Shown one piece after another: positions 7,908-10,797 of a stretch of 10,797 bases of DNA. Every line of letters begins with the position of its first letter. Positions within the stretch are counted from its first letter, which is position 1. The position numbers were made by a program, and so were the translations under genes. Source of the DNA: Brevundimonas sp. UBA7635 (GTDB lineage Bacteria; Pseudomonadota; Alphaproteobacteria; Caulobacterales; Caulobacteraceae); the NCBI GenBank assembly GCA_002483865.1, contig DLIT01000083.1:11707-22503 (forward strand), in the 5' to 3' direction. Under the pieces are notes generated by a model that was not told the DNA's origin, did no database searches, and saw only the letters and a list, made by a program, of their open reading frames with translations.

Positions 7908-8861
7908 TTAGACATCAAAATCCAGGCCAAACTGGGCATAGAGGGCGCGGCTGTCCTGCCACTTGGGGTCAACCTTCACCGTCAGGAACAGGTGAACCGG
8001 ACGACCCAGCAGCTCAATCAATTCCTCGCGCGACTTCTGGCCGATCCACTTAAGGGTCTGCCCCCCCTTGCCCAGAACGATAGGGCGCTGGCTTTCGCGC
8101 TCGACATAGATAGTCTGCTCGATGCGGGCCGAGCCGTCTGCCTTCTCCTCAAAGGCAGTGGTCTCTACCGCCGCCGAATAGGGCAGTTCTTCATGGACGC
8201 GCAAATAGACCTTCTCGCGGGTGATCTCGGCCGCCAGAACACGCACCGGCACATCGGCCGACTGGTCTTCCGGATAGAGCCACGGCCCCTCGGGCATGGC
8301 CAGGGCCAGACGGGCCTTGAGGTCGTCCACGCCGTCGCCGCTGAGCGCCGAGATCATATAGACGTCGGAATAGACGCCGCTCTCAAACAACTGGTGCGAG
8401 AGGGCCAGAAGCGTGTCACGACGCATTCCATCGATCTTGTTCAGGACCAGGATAACCTTGGTGCCGGTCGCCTTCAGATTGGCGATGATGGTCTCGGTAT
8501 CCTCGGCCGACTTGCGGTCGGCGGGCGTACCATCACGGCCTTCCGAGGCAATATGCGACGGGGCGTCGATCAGGTGGACAACGACGTCGGCATCCTCGGC
8601 CCCGCCCCAGGCCGAGGCGACCATGGCGCGATCCAGGCGGCGACGCGGCGTAAAGATACCTGGTGTGTCGACCAGAACAATCTGGCTGTTCTCGTGCATG
8701 GCAATGCCACGCACCGGAAACCGTGTCGTCTGGACCTTCTGGGTCACGATCGAGACCTTGGAGCCCGTCAGCCGGTTCACCAGCGTCGATTTGCCGGCAT
8801 TGGGCGCGCCGATGATTGCGGCGAAGCCTGCGTGCTGTTCGGGGGAGGTGGTCTCGGTCAA
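7908..8861 (-). CDS. era: GTPase Era
   Basis: Era is an essential GTPase that binds the 3' end of 16S rRNA through a KH domain and assists 30S assembly. The 317-residue product has the complete set of G motifs: G1 GAPNAGKST (18-26), G2 region TTR (45-47), G3 DTPG (65-68), G4 NKID (141-144) and G5 SAL (171-173). The C-terminal KH domain has GKGG at 264-267. A segment of roughly 15-20 residues at about 101-121 (SHIASEGRDGTPADRK region) is longer than in E. coli Era. The start is TTG at 8861, with GAAGG 6 bases upstream and an in-frame TGA five codons before it; no ATG follows until Met55, inside the domain. The TTGA overlaps the rnc stop by 4 bases, so translation is coupled to rnc. Confidence 0.95.
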   Translation of the reverse strand: MTETTSPEQHAGFAAIIGAPNAGKSTLVNRLTGSKVSIVTQKVQTTRFPVRGIAMHENSQIVLVDTPGIFTPRRRLDRAMVASAWGGAEDADVVVHLIDAPSHIASEGRDGTPADRKSAEDTETIIANLKATGTKVILVLNKIDGMRRDTLLALSHQLFESGVYSDVYMISALSGDGVDDLKARLALAMPEGPWLYPEDQSADVPVRVLAAEITREKVYLRVHEELPYSAAVETTAFEEKADGSARIEQTIYVERESQRPIVLGKGGQTLKWIGQKSREELIELLGRPVHLFLTVKVDPKWQDSRALYAQFGLDFDV

Positions 8862-9568
8862 ATTACGCCTTCATGTTTTAACAGCGCCACGGCCGCCGCT
8901 TTTTCGGCTTCCTGACGCGAACGTCCAGATTGTCTTACGGGATCACATCCGACCACCGTGACCTCGACCACAAAGGTCGGGGCATGATCAGAGCCCTTGC
9001 GATCGACCACCTGATAGGTGGGCAAAGGCCGGCCCCTGGATTGCGCCCACTCCTGCAGAGCGGACTTCGGATTGGTCAGGGCCGGTGCCGGCGGCGACGC
9101 AAACTCTTCGGCCCAGGCCTTGTCGAACATGGCCCTGGCCCCATCCAGACCGCCGTCGCGATAGACGGCCGCCAGGATAGCCTCGACAGCATCGGCGATA
9201 ACTCCGGCCTTTCTGCGGCCACCCGACTTGGACTCGCCGGGCGACAGGCGCAGAGCCTGGCCGACACCCAGGCGCTCGCCCACGCGCGCGCAGGCGTTCT
9301 TGTCCACCAGGGCGTGAAGCCGTGCCGAAAGCTGGCCTTCATCCGCCTCAGGAAAGTCGCTCGTCAGACGGTCAGCCACCAGCAGGCCCAGCACCCGGTC
9401 GCCCAGGAACTCCAGCCGCTCGTTGTCGCCGATGCGCTTGCTCGGCTGTTGTACGCCTTCGGCTACGCTGGAGTGGGTCAGAGCCCGCTCCAGCAGCCTA
9501 CGGTTCTTGAACGTATAGCCTAGCCGTCCTTCAAGCGTGGCGAAGGCTTCGGCCCGTTGGTTAGTCAT
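8858..9568 (-). CDS. rnc: Ribonuclease III
   Basis: RNase III cleaves double-stranded RNA, including rRNA precursors and many mRNAs. The 236-residue protein is of normal length. The signature NERLEFLGD (49-57) carries Glu53 and Asp57, and IADAVEAILAAVYRDGG supplies Asp126 and Glu129, equivalent to E. coli Asp114 and Glu117, so the active site is intact. The double-stranded RNA-binding domain spans about 166-233, with NPKSALQEW at its start and SRQEAEKAAAVALL in its last helix. The ATG overlaps the lepB TGA by one base (TGATG) with no clear Shine-Dalgarno, so initiation probably depends on ribosomes finishing lepB. The 3' end overlaps era. In several bacteria RNase III controls its own operon mRNA; nothing here shows that directly. 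Confidence 0.96.
   Translation of the reverse strand: MTNQRAEAFATLEGRLGYTFKNRRLLERALTHSSVAEGVQQPSKRIGDNERLEFLGDRVLGLLVADRLTSDFPEADEGQLSARLHALVDKNACARVGERLGVGQALRLSPGESKSGGRRKAGVIADAVEAILAAVYRDGGLDGARAMFDKAWAEEFASPPAPALTNPKSALQEWAQSRGRPLPTYQVVDRKGSDHAPTFVVEVTVVGCDPVRQSGRSRQEAEKAAAVALLKHEGVI
8868..8872 (-). promoter_or_regulatory. Shine-Dalgarno GAAGG for the TTG start of era
   Basis: On the minus strand GAAGG lies within the last codons of rnc, 6 bases before TTG at 8861-8859. With the upstream in-frame TGA it supports TTG as the true era start. Confidence 0.55.
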
Positions 9569-10494
9569 CAGTCAAGAATCTTGAAGAACCGGTTCAGGCG
9601 GAGCTTGGAGACCCAGCTGATCGGATTGAACAGGGATGCACCCGGCTCCCACGAGAACATGATGATCTCGGCCTTGCCGACCAGGTTGGCCGCAGGGACC
9701 ATGCCGACGCCAGAGGATTCTGCGACGCGGCTGTCAATCGAGTTATCACGATTGTCGCCCATCATGAAGAAGTGGCCAGCGGGCACCTGATAGACCGGCG
9801 TGGTGTCCAGGTCGCTGCCCGGGCCAAAGTCCTGGGTCATGTAGCTGCGGCCATTGGGCAGGGTCTCGCGAATCTGCGAAACGGGACGGGGTCCGAACAT
9901 ATTGGTCATTTCCGCCTGACCAACGACGACGTTCTCGACCAGCTTGTCGTTGATGTAGAGCCGGCTGTCGCGCATCTGGACGCGGTCGCCTGGCAGGCCG
10001 ATCACGCGTTTGATGTAGTCAGTCTTGTCATCGCGCGGCAGTTTGAACACGGCGATGTCACCGCGTTCCGGATCCTTGCCAAATAGCCGCCCCTCGAACA
10101 GCGGCGGGCTGAAGGGAATCGAATGCTTCGAATAGCCATAGGACCATTTCGAGACGACGATGTAGTCCCCCTCATACAGGTTCGGCTCCATTGAGGCCGA
10201 CGGAATGGTGAAGGGCTGGAACAGCAGGACGCGCAGAACCAGGGCGATCAGAAGGGCGAAGACGATGGTCTTGATGACCTCGACCGTCTCATTACTGGCA
10301 GACTTCTCTTTTTTCACACGCTTGGCTTTCTTGGCACGCGAAGGGGCGTAGATCGGCTTGTCACTCTCAAGGGCTTCGGGATCGTCGCCCATATCGAAGG
10401 GGGCGTCCCCTTCATCACTCCAGATTGGTCGCTGAACAGAAGCATCCAGGCTCGCGATGCCAATGCCACCTGTCGCCTTCGGGTCGTCTCTCAT
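9568..10494 (-). CDS. lepB: Signal peptidase I
   Basis: Signal peptidase I removes signal peptides from proteins exported by Sec and Tat at the periplasmic face of the inner membrane. The 308-residue protein has one clear membrane segment at about 73-92 and then the catalytic domain. The nucleophile is Ser101 in IPSASMEP, and the general base is Lys162 in YIKRVIGLPGD (E. coli Ser90 and Lys145). GDNRDNSIDSR at 246-256 is the conserved box E. The N-terminal cytoplasmic region of about 70 residues is long, first acidic then strongly basic (AKKAKRVKKEK at 54-64). The start at 10494 has only weak upstream signals, so a shorter form from Met35 cannot be excluded. It is the first of three overlapping genes (lepB-rnc-era), 57 bases after acpS. 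Confidence 0.95.
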   Translation of the reverse strand: MRDDPKATGGIGIASLDASVQRPIWSDEGDAPFDMGDDPEALESDKPIYAPSRAKKAKRVKKEKSASNETVEVIKTIVFALLIALVLRVLLFQPFTIPSASMEPNLYEGDYIVVSKWSYGYSKHSIPFSPPLFEGRLFGKDPERGDIAVFKLPRDDKTDYIKRVIGLPGDRVQMRDSRLYINDKLVENVVVGQAEMTNMFGPRPVSQIRETLPNGRSYMTQDFGPGSDLDTTPVYQVPAGHFFMMGDNRDNSIDSRVAESSGVGMVPAANLVGKAEIIMFSWEPGASLFNPISWVSKLRLNRFFKILD

Positions 10495-10551
10495 GGTCTG
10501 CTCGAATCCCCCGCAATGTGCAGGGTTGGAAGTTCGAGGCCTAGCCCCAGA

Positions 10552-10797
10552 TCAGGCCACGGGCAAGGCTTCGATAACGACGAACGCCAGGGCATAGGGG
10601 TATTCGTCGCTGAGCGTCAGGTGAATATGCGGCTCATGACCTGACGGCGTCAGTCGTTGCAGGTGTTCCGCTGCGTGCCCCGTCAGGGCCAGGGTCGGCT
10701 GACCGGACTTGAGATTTATCACGCCCATATCGCGCCAATAGACGTCTGCCCGCATCCCGGTGCCCAGGGCCTTGGCGCAGGCCTCCTTGGCGGCAAA
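10552..10797 (-). CDS. acpS: Holo-[acyl-carrier-protein] synthase (AcpS), 5' part outside window
   Basis: AcpS transfers phosphopantetheine from CoA to a serine of acyl carrier protein, activating fatty-acid synthesis. Only the C-terminal 81 residues are visible; the gene runs off the right edge, and roughly 45-50 residues are missing by comparison with a typical 125-residue AcpS. The visible part starts exactly in the hallmark [14 protein letters not shown], which carries the magnesium-binding Glu and the CoA-contacting Lys, and ends with [20 protein letters not shown], the last strand pair of the family. The Met in GTGMRADV is internal, not a start. acpS followed by lepB, rnc and era is a common alphaproteobacterial order. 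It probably belongs to the same transcript as lepB. Confidence 0.93.
   Translation of the reverse strand, partial: FAAKEACAKALGTGMRADVYWRDMGVINLKSGQPTLALTGHAAEHLQRLTPSGHEPHIHLTLSDEYPYALAFVVIEALPVA

Noticed and set aside
7992..8915. Plus-strand open frame of 307 codons across era
   Set aside because: It is antisense to an intact Era with all G motifs and has no ribosome binding site or family motif of its own.
10495..10551. Possible promoter or terminator between acpS and lepB
   Set aside because: The 57-base gap contains one GANTC site (10504-10508) and the palindrome AGGCCT, but no convincing promoter pair or stem with a T tract.

Overview
This window looks like a chromosomal core region from a GC-rich alphaproteobacterium, most likely a member of the Caulobacterales such as Brevundimonas or Caulobacter. 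That placement is inference. It rests on the high GC content, the acpS-lepB-rnc-era gene order, ParC and RecO of alphaproteobacterial type, and relatively few GANTC sites (about 22 by eye, against roughly 42 expected from base-random sequence). No rRNA, tRNA, CRISPR array, insertion sequence or phage gene was found.

Right part, minus strand (7908-10797). The 3' part of acpS (holo-ACP synthase) runs off the right edge. It is followed by lepB (signal peptidase I), rnc (RNase III) and era (ribosome-assembly GTPase). lepB/rnc and rnc/era have overlapping stop and start codons, so these three are one translationally coupled operon. A serine beta-lactamase-type hydrolase starts 17 bases after era and is probably its last gene.

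Left part, minus strand (1-3439). A small secreted NTF2/SnoaL-like protein overlaps the start of recO by one base. After 87 bases comes parC, the topoisomerase IV A subunit, which runs off the left edge.

Middle, plus strand (3548-6658). Three co-directional accessory genes lie between the two minus-strand blocks: a PhnB-like VOC protein, a succinyl-CoA:acetate CoA-transferase/acetyl-CoA hydrolase family enzyme, and a membrane-anchored metallo-beta-lactamase-fold hydrolase whose reading frame is broken by an apparent one-base deletion. The hydrolase and the minus-strand beta-lactamase meet tail to tail, sharing a CTAG that contains both stop codons.

In many alphaproteobacteria era and recO are adjacent. 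Here about 5 kb of metabolic and hydrolase genes separates them, which is the main structural peculiarity. Other points of note are an alanine at the ParC position equivalent to the quinolone-target serine, a perfect GATTCGAATC palindrome directly before the parC start, dyads upstream of the CoA-transferase and the metallo-hydrolase, a TTG start for era, and an in-frame ATG-then-TGA just before the GTG start of the beta-lactamase gene. I did not find a convincing new multi-gene system; the region is mostly housekeeping genes with an accessory insert.
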